A stretch of 64,000 nt of DNA from NCBI GenBank assembly GCA_946811185.2, contig OX328103.1:186001-250000 (forward strand), given 5' to 3'. The first letter of the stretch is position 1. The number at the start of each line of letters is the position of its first letter. Positions 45,376-55,869 of this stretch are shown one piece after another. The notes beneath the pieces are model-generated. The model saw only the letters and a list, made by a program, of their open reading frames with translations, was not told the origin of the DNA and made no database searches. The translations under genes and the position numbers were made by a program. Source of the DNA: Hippopus hippopus (taxonomy: Eukaryota; Mollusca; Bivalvia; Cardiida; Cardiidae).

Positions 45376-45830
45376 AATAAATCCTTTACTACATAATCTG
45401 AGTTTTAATGATCCTTACAGAGACACCTTTGAAAAGATTGTGGGAAAAGGAGAATATGCAATTAATCAGCATACTCTCCTTTTTCCTCAAAGGTTTCTAA
45501 CTTGTTCAAAGACAAATCCAATCATTTGTGCCACATTTACTACGTTGTCTGCAAATGCTTTTAATTTGGACTAGTCTAAAATTATGTTGTGTGGCAATAG
45601 GTCTAATTAACCCTTTACCACACAATCCCCAGTTTTAACAACCCTGAGATAGAAAGCTTTTGAAAACATTGTGGGAAAAGGATAAAATGCTGGTAACCAG
45701 CATTTTCTTCCTTTCCCACAATGTTTTCTTTTACAGACAAATCCCATTACTTGTGCCACATTTACTATGTCCTTTTGAAATGCCTCCAATTTGGACCAGT
45801 CTAAAATTTTGTCATGGGGTCAAGAGTTAA
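45376..45830 (+). mobile_element. MITE-A head-to-tail pair
   Basis: 45376-45608 and 45607-45830, both +, meet at TTAA. The second has the stronger hairpin. Confidence 0.85.
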
Positions 45831-45904
45831 ATTGTTGAACCAGAAGTCAAACCCTAAATAATACTGCCATTTCCAAATTCTTTAGGCCAGAAAAATTTTA
45901 GCAT

Positions 45905-45966
45905 ACAGAACAGTGTAATTTCCTCTATAAGACTGTTCTTTGCAGTCTGACCTTTGTCTACACTAT
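45905..45966. repeat. Family B palindrome, decayed
   Basis: Only TTGCAGTCTGACCTTTGTC and ACACTATC remain convincing. Confidence 0.5.
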
Positions 45967-46713
45967 CTTCAAAATTGCATTGAATCACACTTTGCACTAC
46001 TAGAAACTGAAAATGGAGGTGGAATTTTTTCCCCCTCTATTTAAAAAATAGGTACAAGATAGGGTGGACAATTTTCGTTCAGTGCCCACATAAGTTAGCC
46101 GTTTTGGTTACAAAGGGCCGTTTTGGTCTGGACAGTTTTGGAAGTTAGCCATTTTTGACTCACTCAGCATCAAGGGAAGTTACATTAATGGACATACTAT
46201 ATTGCAAAAACAGCTGAAATTGGCAATGATGCCGTTTTATTTAAAACAGCTATATTTTCTGCAAGGCAAGATTAAAAGCCTTTGTTTTGGGATTTTTTCT
46301 TTGTTTATTTTTATTAGCAGGACTGTCAAGCATTGCATCTGAATTTACCGAGATGTGGGATGTGACAAGAATTAGCATGTCTAACTAATGGCTAAATTAG
46401 AAGGCAGAATGGTCCTTGGACATGCAGAAAACCACACATCCCAGAAGAGACACCGCAAAGCATTGAGTGTGAATTTGTGTGGGATCTGAAAAGAAACCAA
46501 CATGAATTCCACAATCCTAAATCCTGGAAAAGACACTGCTAAGGGTAAAAATTTGGCCTATAATAATGACCTTGCTATTTCATGTTTACAGTGTCCAGTG
46601 GTGACCAGTAAACCACTTAGCAGTTACTAACCACAATCCTTTGTTATTTTTATGAATGAAATTTCATGTGTGTCTATCCCACCCTTTTCATACCTTCATG
46701 GAAATAAAGAAAT
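45967..46713. other. No gene recognised
   Basis: Diverged family E motifs appear near 46400-46600 (GCAGAATGGTCCTTGGACAT). Otherwise low copy. Confidence 0.4.
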
Positions 46714-47200
46714 TTAAACTCCTTACCAAAAAAAGCAAAGTTTTAGTCTGGCAAAAAGTCAAAGCATTAAATTTTGCAGACAATAAATTTAACATGACTC
46801 AAAAACTGAAAATTGCCTTTGGGAGGGATGGAAACATTGTAGAACAAGGAGAAAATGCTGGTTAATAACATTTTCCAGCATTTTCTCCTTTTCCTACAAT
46901 GTTTTCAAAAGCCGTCTAAGGATGATTAAAAGTTGTGATAGTGTCATAAAGGAAAAAACTCTTTACCACAATAATTACTAAGCAACAGTTTTTTCAGACT
47001 TTTTTTACTTTGAAAGCAATTCTTTTGCTGTCTACATCTTCAAATAATAGGAATGAAAATATTTTGGAGGTTAAAAAATGCTGGTTATCAGAAATTATTT
47101 TTTGGTTTTCTCAAGATAAGTTAGTTGAAGGGAAGAAACACAATGAAGAAAAAAAGAATATGCTAGATACCATTTTCTCCAACCACCCCAGTGTTTGAAA
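46714..47200 (-). mobile_element. MITE-A with split hairpin, plus degenerate copy
   Basis: In 46714-46952 a short duplication (TAACATTTTCCAGCATTTTC) breaks the hairpin turn. 46955-47200 is barely recognisable. Confidence 0.65.
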
Positions 47201-47242
47201 AAAAAATCTTGTTCTGGAACATAAGAACATGAAATCATCTAG

Positions 47243-47449
47243 TTAACCCTTTACCACAAAATCCTACAATTTAACAACCTTGAAGAAAAAAACTTTTGAA
47301 AACATTGTGGGTAAAGGACCATTTTCTCCTTTTCCCACGTTTTCTAGCTATTCAGCGACAAATTTCATCATTTGAGCCACACTAAAATGTCATATGCATT
47401 ATGCTTTCATTTGGACCTGTCTAAATTTTGTTGTGTGGCAAAGAGTTGA
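47243..47449 (+). mobile_element. MITE-A, hairpin turn deleted
   Basis: TTAA left, TTGA right. The stem jumps from GTAAAGGA to CCATTTTCTCC. Confidence 0.8.
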
Positions 47450-47686
47450 GAGTTACATCAAAACAATTCTGCTCTGTCATGACCCCAGATGGGCAAAGGT
47501 CAGCCTTTCAAAACTGATTTTCAGACAGACAGGTACAGATATTATTTGACAATTACAATCACCTTGATGTGAAAAGTTACTACATTTTAGTTTCTGCTTT
47601 GTCATCATTATACTGCAGTTTTCAGTTGGTGTGGAAAAAAAAAAACATTGTAACCTTCTCCGACCCTTTCCAAAACAAGAAACTAT

Positions 47687-48119
47687 AGACCCTTTACCAA
47701 ATTATAAGTTTCTTCAATCCACAAACTTGAAAGTGGAAGTAATAAACTTGAAATTTTTGACTGTATGGAAAATATTGTAGGAAAAGGAGAAATTGCTGGT
47801 AGCCACCATTTTTTTCCTTTTCCCACAATGTTTTTAAAAGTCCCCTTTCTTAAAGCCATTTGAACACTGGATTGTGTGATAAAGGTATAACCCTTTACCA
47901 CAAGGCAAAATTTTAGACTGGTGTATATTGAAGGAATTTACAGACAACTGTCCAAATTAATGTTTTTAAAATGATTGAATTTGTCCTTAAATAGGCAGAA
48001 AACACTGTGGGAAAAGGAGAACATGCTGGTTACCAGCATGTTCTCCTTTTTCCACAATGTTTTCAAAAGCCTGCTTTCACATGGTTGTTTAAGCTCAGGA
48101 ATGTGTGATAAAGGGTCAA
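47687..48119 (-). mobile_element. MITE-A tandem pair
   Basis: Two - copies (47687-47891 and 47886-48119) meet at TATAA. The second has a good hairpin (AGAACATGCTGG). Confidence 0.82.
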
Positions 48120-48138
48120 CTGTGAAATTATTTTACTC

Positions 48139-48492
48139 TTTAAAGATATGTTTTTAAAGCTAAAAAGAAAACACACTGTCAAAACTTGAAAGTGTGTAGA
48201 ATGGCTGAGCTGTGTAAACTTAGATAAATTATCAATATATAATCATGGTGTAAGGGATAGGAAAAACACAAGGGATATGTCCTCATTTAAAACCAGAAAT
48301 CACAACAGTGATTGCTTTGAAGGCCTCGAAAACATGAAATGCATTTTCTATCTGTCGTTATCTGTGAAATCTTGCAGCCATCTTGGCAACGTTTGGCATG
48401 AAGGTACAAGAAGGATTATAGTGCCATAAAATAAGGCTGAAATGGGTAAAAAACTGGCTGAAAACAAGTATAGACGTATCTATAAACATTAT
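48139..48492 (-). mobile_element. Family D element, uninterrupted
   Basis: TTAAAGATATG to ACAAGTATAGACGTATCT. Serves as the empty reference for the MITE-A insertion at 4903. Confidence 0.78.
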
Positions 48493-48664
48493 CTCTGGCA
48501 CACTTTTTTGTCTAGAAGCAGACTTTTTTGACAACTGGTAAAACATTATGACAAAAGGTGAAATTTCACATACTTGCTTAGCAATATCTCCTTCCAACAT
48601 TACGCTTTCCTCCTATCTTTTCTTGCGATAAAACTTGATACAATTATTTCTTCCACAAGAATGT

Positions 48665-49010
48665 TTGATTGACTGATTGATTGACTGATTGATTGTATGG
48701 TGTCCAACACTGTTTTCAAAATTATTTCAGTTATATAGCGGCAGCCAGCACACCTATCCATACATTTCTTGAGTTTCTTTTACCAGTACTCCACACAATA
48801 TTCTTTCCAAGCCACTGGCCGTTTTCCCAAGGATGTGTATGAAGTTGACTAGCAAATTTTTTTTAGGTTTGTATTGGAGTTTAACACAGTTTTAATAGCA
48901 AATAAGGTGGTCAGTGCATGTACACATGTGTTTCCTGGCTTTCTAACATCAGCACTGACACAACTTTCTTTCTAAGTCACTGACTACTTTTCTCACATAA
49001 ACCCTGGATA
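48665..49010 (-). mobile_element. SINE-a fragment followed by SINE-e fragment
   Basis: 48665-48835 has the GATTGATTG tail and the GCCAGCACACCTATCCAT body. 48868-49010 starts TTTGTATTGGAGTTTAACAC, matching the tail of the 60545 element. Confidence 0.7.
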
Positions 49011-49921
49011 GGGGGTCGACAAAAAATAATTACTTTTTCAGATATCCCAAACCTTATGATCAGCCATGACAACCTGTCATACTGTTTGTCAATGACCAGT
49101 AATCAGTAGAATATAGTTACGTCTTTTATTTCACTAAAACTGTCATCACATGCACATCGGTTTATTTCTAGACAAATTGGAATTCTAGTGGTCAATTTGT
49201 GCAGTAAGAGTTAAAAACTTCAGGGTTTTTTTTTTTATTTTTATTACTAATTAACTTAGTGATTAACTTACTGTCTATACTGATTTTTGTCTGCACCCCA
49301 GGGATGCAATGACTGTTGGTATTTTGCTTTTATAGATACTTTTACAACATATTTACCTATCAAAGTGAGGTAAAATGAATGTTTATTTGCATACTTCATC
49401 TAATATATGCTCCTTCTTATCATACAAACACTGATGGACGCAGTAGTGGTGCTTTGGAAGCACAATGATTGCCATAGCGATTCTGAATAGACAGCGTACG
49501 AGCCCAACAGAACAAATAACTTCTTGTAAGCGCCTTTGATGCGCCATATAGGGGCAGTAAAGATGCAGTTACATCTCAGAGAACACTGTATAATCTCCAT
49601 GCTAGTACCACCAACGATCACAGCTGTCACATCCCAAGATCTGGGAGTGCCTATGGTGCTCAAGTTGCATTGTAGGAGACCTTAATGTGCTGCTAAGGCT
49701 TCTTTACAGTGATCCAACTGCTCTCTTATCAGAAGGCTGAGCGACAGCATTTTTTTTGTGTATGCTCAAAGTGCTCGCCAAGTGGGTTGGCTTTCTGTGA
49801 GATCCCAACTTGTCTACTACCAATGCCACTGCATTGCTGTGGTAATTCTTGCATTTATACTGTGCCCATCTTGGTGTTCTGTGTATTTTCTTGGACACCG
49901 TTGTGTTGTATATGATGTTAA
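49011..49921. other. No gene recognised
   Basis: T-tract at 49225-49240. Short frames around 49400-49900 lack splice or domain support. Confidence 0.4.
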
Positions 49922-49931
49922 ACTCACAACC

Positions 49932-50275
49932 AGATGCCCAGCTACCTCAGTTGGTAGAGGTGTGGTACTAGACTAGCGTTCCCGGGGTAGTCGGTTCGAG
50001 TCCCACATCGGGTACACTTTTCTCCCTTGATTTAGTTCATTGGCAACAAGGTCAATTGGTGAGCATGGGTAAGCGGCACCTGCAGTCGGTGGGGACTGAA
50101 GGGGGAGTTGTTTACTCCAAAAAAAAATCAGGAGGGGAAGGAGTGTTGTAGTTGGTGTTGGGTGGACTCACAACCTGATCCTGGCTAGCTTAGTTGGTTG
50201 CGCTGCAGTACTAGTGTTCCGGAGGTCGTGGGTTCGAGTCCCATATCGGGCACACTTTTCTCCCTTGATTTACTT
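49932..50275 (+). mobile_element. SINE-f, two tRNA-like heads
   Basis: Heads at 49935-50015 (CTACCTCAGTTGGTAGAGG, GGTTCGAGTCCC) and 50176-50255 (GGGTTCGAGTCCC) are each followed by CACTTTTCTCCCTTGATTTA. ACTCACAACC lies on both sides of the first unit (49922-49931 and 50166-50175), consistent with a 10-bp target duplication. The anticodon arms do not fold, so these are not tRNA genes. Confidence 0.75.
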
Positions 50276-50683
50276 CAGTTGGATCACTGCCCTAATGTGA
50301 TAGCGGTTTTAGCATTATAAATGGTTTTAGTTATGATTTTATCTGCAAGGAAATATTTTTGAAACCAGTAGATCTACTTCATGAAGTTATATGTGCACTG
50401 AACTCAAGAACTTTGGGCCCTCGAAAACTGTTTGGTCCACCGTATTTTCAACACACATCCTATTGATTACAATAGTAAGGAAATAAACTCTTCCACAATA
50501 CATTGGTCATTCAATAATAAACAAAACAAAATCAATCTAACTAATCTATAGTTTAGCATTTGTGTGGCGCTACATGTTCGCGTCTGCTGCACATTGTCTG
50601 TAGATGTCATAGATAATGATAAGGTCGATCAAAGAAATGAACATTTCCGAGAAATATTCAATAAATATTGTGACGAACTGAAC

Positions 50684-50790
50684 CATAGGCGCTCGGTTTA
50701 AATAGTAGTATTTAAGATATGCAGAAATAGAAGAGCTAAGATATAAAGCTAAGATATAAAAGTAAAAGACAAGGAAACCGAGCGCCTATG
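50684..50790. mobile_element. 107-bp hAT-like MITE with 8-bp duplication
   Basis: Exact 16-bp inverted termini CATAGGCGCTCGGTTT are flanked by AACTGAAC at 50676-50683 and 50791-50798. The 8-bp duplication fits hAT. The interior is AT-rich with an AGCTAAGATATAAA direct repeat. Confidence 0.85.
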
Positions 50791-50798
50791 AACTGAAC

Positions 50799-51172
50799 GC
50801 ATCAAAAGAGAAAAGCAACGCGCAAATGTCCTTACCGTTCATCAGTGTTTTATACCAATTCGTACTCAACTAGAAACTGCCAGTTCACGTCCGCGTGTAA
50901 ATCGATCGTGTATCATTGATTCCGTGGTGTTTTGAATATAACTAACAAGTCATGCCAATAGAATACTTACATAACAGCGTGTCCATGTGTGAAGCCGGCT
51001 GTTGCTGTACCATGGATTCATCTCTATGTCAAAGGTCAAATATCGATCGCAAATTTGATTGGTCGTTGTTATTTTACAGGTGCATAGCGTGCGCTGGGTC
51101 TCTCGGGAGAACCCCTCGTAACTTCCTGTGCAATATTCGAATTAATCTCTAACACTTATCCTGCTGAATAAG
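50799..51172. other. No gene supported
   Basis: GC-richer low-copy stretch with an open frame (50952-51152) but no recognised domain or splice sites. Confidence 0.35.
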
Positions 51173-51575
51173 TTAACCCTTTACCACACCATGCCGACCT
51201 TTAACCTCCTGGGAAATAAGCCTTTTGAAAACATTGTGGGAAAAAAGGAGAAAATGCTAGTAACCACAATGTTTTCTACCAGTCAAAGAAAAATTGCACC
51301 ATTTGAGCCACACTGAAATCAGGGACTAGTATACATACACATATAGATCTGCTATATATAGGATCCCTGCTGAAATCGTCGTCTGCAATGGCTTTCAATT
51401 TTGACAAGTCTAAAATTTTGTCGTAGCTGTAAATGCTCATAATCACTTTCTCTTTTTCCCGGAATATTTGTTATTCTGAGATAAATCCCATCATTTGAGC
51501 CCCTTTTAATTTGTTGTCTGCATATGCTTTCAGTTTACAGCAGTCTAAAATTTTGTCATCTGATATCAACTTAAC
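51173..51575 (+). mobile_element. MITE-A with internal mini-insertion, plus partial copy
   Basis: 51173 to about 51430 has TTAA left and a stem lacking most of the right arm. Its right arm is split by the 50-bp insertion at 51320-51369. 51430-51575 is another right-half fragment. Confidence 0.75.
51320..51369. mobile_element. 50-bp palindromic insertion, CAGGGA ends
   Basis: CAGGGACTAG at the left and GGATCCCTG at the right are flanked by CTGAAAT on both sides (51313-51319 and 51370-51376). The ends recall hAT. It is unusually small. Confidence 0.65.
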
Positions 51576-51667
51576 TCTTTCATTACTGAATAAATAAATA
51601 GCATTTTCTCAAAGGCTTAAAATACATTTCCTCTGCAAGATCACGGGAAAATTTGGTCATAATCTAG

Positions 51668-51738
51668 CAGTGGACAGTGTTGATCGGAGATCAGACTGCA
51701 CATTCTGTGCAGTCTGATCTTGATCTACACTGTTCACA
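51668..51738. repeat. Family B palindrome, near perfect
   Basis: GGACAGTGTTGATCGGAGAT and complement around CATTCTG. Confidence 0.82.
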
Positions 51739-51904
51739 AAAGCTTCTGATGTCGTCTATGGTATCAAGTTAAACAGTAAATCATTTTGCAAGCAAAATAA
51801 TTATGAAACAGCAAATTTAACTGAAAAGAAATTTCATTCAAACATGGGCGGCCTAAATCTGAATGTAAAAACAGCTTTATCATGATTATATAGTGAATTT
51901 TTTA

Positions 51905-52385
51905 TTTTAGTATAGCTCTGGCAAAAGGGGGTTTAAGGCATCTCTGTGATGCATTATACCAAGCAAGTCATCACATAAAAATCCATTTTGTCTAACAAAC
52001 AACTGAATCATGAGGTAGACTGTTCCTTTAACTCTTTGCCAAGCAACAAACTCTTGGACTGGTCCAAAACTGAAAACAATAACAGATGACAAATTAAAGG
52101 TGATCCAAATGATAAAATTTGTCCTTGCTAGGAAAGAAAACATTGTTGGAAAAGGAGAAAATGCTGGTTACCAGCATTTTCTCCTTTTCCCATCATGTTT
52201 TCAAAAGTCTTCTTCCTCAAGATGGGATTGTGGGGTATAGACTTAACATACAGAAAATTGACTTATTACAAAAAGTGTACCGGTAGACCCAGTTCAGCCT
52301 GCACAGGATACACAGGCTGACCTTAGACAATACTTTATGCAAATGCATTAAACCCCCTTTTCACAGATCACAGCTCAATTATGTA
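51905..52385 (+). mobile_element. Family E element split by a MITE-A
   Basis: CTCTGGCAAAAGGGGGTTTA at the left and GCATTAAACCCCCTTTTCAC at the right. The MITE-A at 52028-52246 is between. Confidence 0.78.
52028..52246 (-). mobile_element. MITE-A nested in family E
   Basis: TTAA at both ends, full hairpin. Confidence 0.88.
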
Positions 52386-52432
52386 ACTTGTCACGTTCAC
52401 AAAAATGGTAAACATAAATCAGTTAATACTCA

Positions 52433-52663
52433 CTTTTACTATTTACCACACAACAAAATTTTAGACTAGTCCAAATTGAAAGTAATTGCAGATGACAAAA
52501 TAAATATCACTCAAAAATTGATATTTGTTTCGGGAAAGGTAGAAAACATTGTGGGAAAAGGAGAAAATGCTAGTTACCAGCATTTTCTCCTTTTCCCACA
52601 ATGTTTTCAACAGCTGTCATCTTCAAGTTCATTACAAATCGGTATTGTGTGGTAAAGGGCTAA
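52433..52663 (-). mobile_element. MITE-A, strong hairpin
   Basis: Right end GTGTGGTAAAGGGCTAA. Stem nearly perfect. Confidence 0.88.
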
Positions 52664-52706
52664 CAGTCAATAAACTGTTAGACTTGTTTATATTGAAAAG
52701 ATTTGT

Positions 52707-52937
52707 AGCTTGATTGATTCAATGGTGTTTTATGCCGGTTTCAACAATTTTTCAGTCATATCACAGCGAAAGCCCACATATTCATGTATTTCCTGGTTTC
52801 ACCGGTACAAGGCTGGAGCTCTGAAGTGTCTTGCCCAAGGACACTACCCTGAAAGATCCCAGTGGATCCAGTAAGGCTTGAACCCCGGGCCTCCAGGTCA
52901 TGAGTCCTACACTTTACCACTAGCCACACAGGAACCC
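52707..52937 (-). mobile_element. SINE-c inserted in a MITE-A arm
   Basis: GATTGATTCAATGGTGTTTT to a head with GAACCCCGGGCCTCC (B-box complement). Long-arm MITE-A sequence precedes (52670-52706) and follows (52948) it. Confidence 0.8.
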
Positions 52938-52947
52938 AGATTTGCAG

Positions 52948-53282
52948 CCTATCATACCTTTTTCAAATGACAGTTTTAGACTCGTCTATATTCAAAGCGT
53001 TTTGCTGATGACAAATTTGATGATGGAATTTGTCTGTAAACCAGTAGTAAACATTGTGGGAAAAGGAGAAACTGCTGGTTACCAGCATTTTCTTCTTTTC
53101 TCACAATGTTTTCAAAGGCCTTCTCTGTCAGGGTCATTAAAACTCCTTATTATCCTATAGGATAGAAAACATGGGAAAAGGAGAAAATGCTGGTTACCAA
53201 CATTTTCTCCTTTTCCCACAATACTTTCAATAGGCTTCTTTCTCGGTACCATTGAAAACACTTGTGAATGTGTGTTGAAGAG
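52948..53282 (-). mobile_element. MITE-A tandem hairpins
   Basis: A - copy with a full hairpin (52948-53158) is directly followed by a second hairpin-only unit (53155-53282). Confidence 0.8.
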
Positions 53283-53675
53283 CAACAAGGTAAGTATTGC
53301 TCAAATGATGGGATTTGTCTTGGGGGGGGGGGGCAGAAAAAATTGTTTGTATTTGACATTACATTTTATTATATTCTTATCAGTGAATTACTGGGATTTC
53401 ACAGTAGCACCTCCAGTGATCATAAATATGGTATCATCATATTGGTGACAATATAGTTTTAGAATGTTTGTCGGAACTACTTTTTTCTTATATTGCTCGT
53501 ATTGTAGCATTCTTGATAATTATCAGAATAAAAAAGGGTGCATTAGGAATAAAATAAATAGGATAATCAACTGCTTGTGTGTGATACTAAAAATATGTCA
53601 CTCGAATGGTGTTTAATGTGGTTAAAAAAACTCATCCTTCGGACTCGTTTTTTTTTAACTGCACCCCATTCTAGT

Positions 53676-53923
53676 ACACTAGTATGCCGAGCCGGGATTG
53701 AACTGTGGTGTCTGTGGTTTTGAGGTAGAGCGTCGGCCTAGCAACCATAAGGTCCCGAGTTCGATACCTAGGAGCGGGTGTCAACTTTGGGATTTTCATT
53801 GGCCCACACAATCGGCGCGAGTACTGGTGTAGTTCCCAGGAAGCAGAATCGAGAGAAATAGGTATAAGTTGAAAGAACTTGTTTCTCAATCGATGTAAAA
53901 TAAATATGTTTAAACTAAACTAA
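53676..53923 (+). mobile_element. SINE-b, full length with 13-bp duplication
   Basis: ACCCCATTCTAGT at 53663-53675 and 53924-53936 flanks the element. The head has TGAGGTAGAGCGTCGGCC and GAGTTCGATACC (B-box). The core is GCGCGAGTACTGGTGTAG, and the tail CTCAATCGATGTAAAATAAA. tRNA-derived SINE. It may belong to the V-SINE-like group reported from molluscs, but I cannot verify that. Confidence 0.88.
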
Positions 53924-53989
53924 ACCCCATTCTAGTGACAGACTTTTAATATCACACACAACCAATTGATTATCCTCTATACTTTATTT

Positions 53990-54576
53990 CTTACAATGAT
54001 TTCTATGTTTTTAAAGCCAGCTCCCATTATTTCAGCCACATTCAAATTGTCATCCATAAAGGTTTTAAATTTAAATTCAAAAGATAAGTCACTATCAAAC
54101 AGTTGACCAGCCCGCATAGCTTAATTGGTAGAGCATAGGACTTGTGAACGTGATGTTTCGGGTCACCTCAGGTCATGGGTTTGATTCCAACGGCTGGCCA
54201 AATAAAATTACTAATAATCTTTCGGATGGGACATTAAACGGAGGTCCTGTGTGACTGTGCTACACACCAAGCATGTTACAGAACCAGGCGTAACTTAGGA
54301 TGGGTATTGTCCTGTATCTTGCACTATCCCCCGTAACATTACTAACAGCCTTCAAGGGGCATCGCCCATAAGGGCAACAGGTGGTGATGATAAATAAATC
54401 CAAATTCAATTCTGTCAAACAGTGAGATTTTGGACTTGACCAAGTTGAAAGCACTTGCAGACAACAAAATAAATGTGGTTTGAATCATGATTTCTGTCTT
54501 TGATAGCGTACAAAACGATGCTTTTTCCACCACATTTTCAAAAGCCTTCTTCTGCGTTGTTGAAACATGGGTTAAA
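53990..54576. mobile_element. MITE-A fragments around a SINE-d
   Basis: A right half of a + copy (53990-54105) and a - copy lacking its hairpin centre (54411-54576) flank the SINE. Confidence 0.6.
54108..54408 (+). mobile_element. SINE-d, tRNA-headed
   Basis: CATAGCTTAATTGGTAGAGC (A-box) and TGGGTTTGATTCC (B-box), body with GGACATTAAACGGAGGTCC, 3' end GTGATGATAAATAAATCC. Confidence 0.8.
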
Positions 54577-54737
54577 ATGCATCAAGTAATGTCTTAGCCT
54601 GTTAGGTTAGATACAGCAATGCAATGGAGAGTATAGACATAAAATAACAACATCCACTTGTATGTTATCAAACATTTATTTTCTATGTGATGTGTTTCTG
54701 TAAATGCTGGATGGTTGCTGTTACAAAACTGGAGAGC

Positions 54738-54980
54738 CAAGCCCCCGTAGCACAGTTGGTAGTGTACAAAGGTTAAAAACAGGGCCTGGCTGGTTCAAAT
54801 CCCCAGCTTGGCAAATTTCTTTCTGAGGATTGATGATAGTCATTGTGATAGGATTCATTCCTCTCTATGCTGATCATTGTTTCGAGGATGCTTGTGGGAA
54901 GCAGCCAGTAGCTTGGCAACAAGTATAAACATATGTACGGGTGAAATTATGTTGAAAGCAGTGTTAAACACCATACAAAG
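54738..54980 (+). mobile_element. SINE-a
   Basis: CGTAGCACAGTTGGTAG and GGTTCAAATCCCC heads, 3' end AAACACCATACAAAGG without the AATC array. Confidence 0.8.
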
Positions 54981-55575
54981 GTTTAAAGACCCTGTACCTG
55001 CCAATAGTAAACAATGGGGTGGTAAAATGGGTATGAATTTAAATATACTATTTAAAAGTATGGAAATTATTGTGAAGATGACAATCTGTTACTGTGCGAT
55101 CCGTCCAAGTAGTAGTTCCTGGTATAAAAATTAATTTTCAAATAAGGTAAAAAGTCATGGTGACCTGGCAACTTTCAACCTGGTTTTAGATTTCATTTTT
55201 CTGCCAGCAACTAACACATGAACCACCCATACAATAACAAATGGTCACTTTCACAATAATTTACATACTTTTCATGGTATGATTTAAATTCAACTCTTTA
55301 CCACACAATCCCTACTTTTCACAACCCATGAGAAAAAAAGCCTTCTGAAAACACAGTGGGAAAAGGAGAAAATGCTGGTAACCAGCTCCTTTTCCCACAA
55401 TGTAATCAACCATATCCAATACATAAATAACCATTTAAGCTACATTTAATTCATCACCTGGAAATGCTTTCAATTTGGCACAATCCAAACTTTTGTTGTT
55501 TGGTAAAGAGTTAAATGCATTTTAAAACCTGCAATGTTCACTTCTGGTAGCTATTGGGCCTTTAAGATATTCACC
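54981..55575. mobile_element. Family C foldback split by a MITE-A
   Basis: The left arm is at 54990-55289 and the right remnant at 55515-55575. It lies immediately beyond the MVD stop codon and probably supplies its 3' UTR. Confidence 0.75.
55290..55514 (+). mobile_element. MITE-A nested in family C
   Basis: TCAA left and TTAA right. The stem lacks the GCATTTTC part of its right arm. Confidence 0.85.
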
Positions 55576-55599
55576 ATTTATCTACACACAGCTACCATG

Positions 55600-55869
55600 T
55601 CAAAATGCTTCTTTTATATCCATTTTCTTTTCTTCAGTTTTAACACTTTTCTTTGATAATGTTTCTAATTCTCTTTTCACACTATCATGAAAATCTGGAC
55701 TAAATTCACACTTTCTTTTAGCACCATTTAAATATTTCGGAAGTCCTGCCTCATCCAACAAAGAGTCTGTTGGATCCAAGTACTGCAGAGGTCCTGGTCC
55801 AGGTTTTGTGTACATGATGTATTTAATGGCTCCTCTCTGAATAGGAAAGTTCATGGCTTCAAAATAATC
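55600..55869 (-). CDS. MVD: MVD terminal coding exon with stop
   Basis: This 270-nt exon follows ACATTTTCAG and ends in TGA. It encodes 89 residues starting [13 protein letters not shown], then [15 protein letters not shown] (the conserved C-terminal strand of the family), then a Lys/Glu-rich tail ending KEAF. No peroxisomal SKL-type terminus is present. The stop lies about 30 bp from a family C repeat carrying a nested MITE-A, so the 3' UTR must run into transposon sequence. I did not find a clear AATAAA close by. Confidence 0.93.
   Translation of the reverse strand, partial: DYFEAMNFPIQRGAIKYIMYTKPGPGPLQYLDPTDSLLDEAGLPKYLNGAKRKCEFSPDFHDSVKRELETLSKKSVKTEEKKMDIKEAF

Noticed and set aside
49935..50255. 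Two tRNA genes
   Set aside because: A and B boxes are present but the anticodon arms do not fold, and both are followed by the same SINE body.
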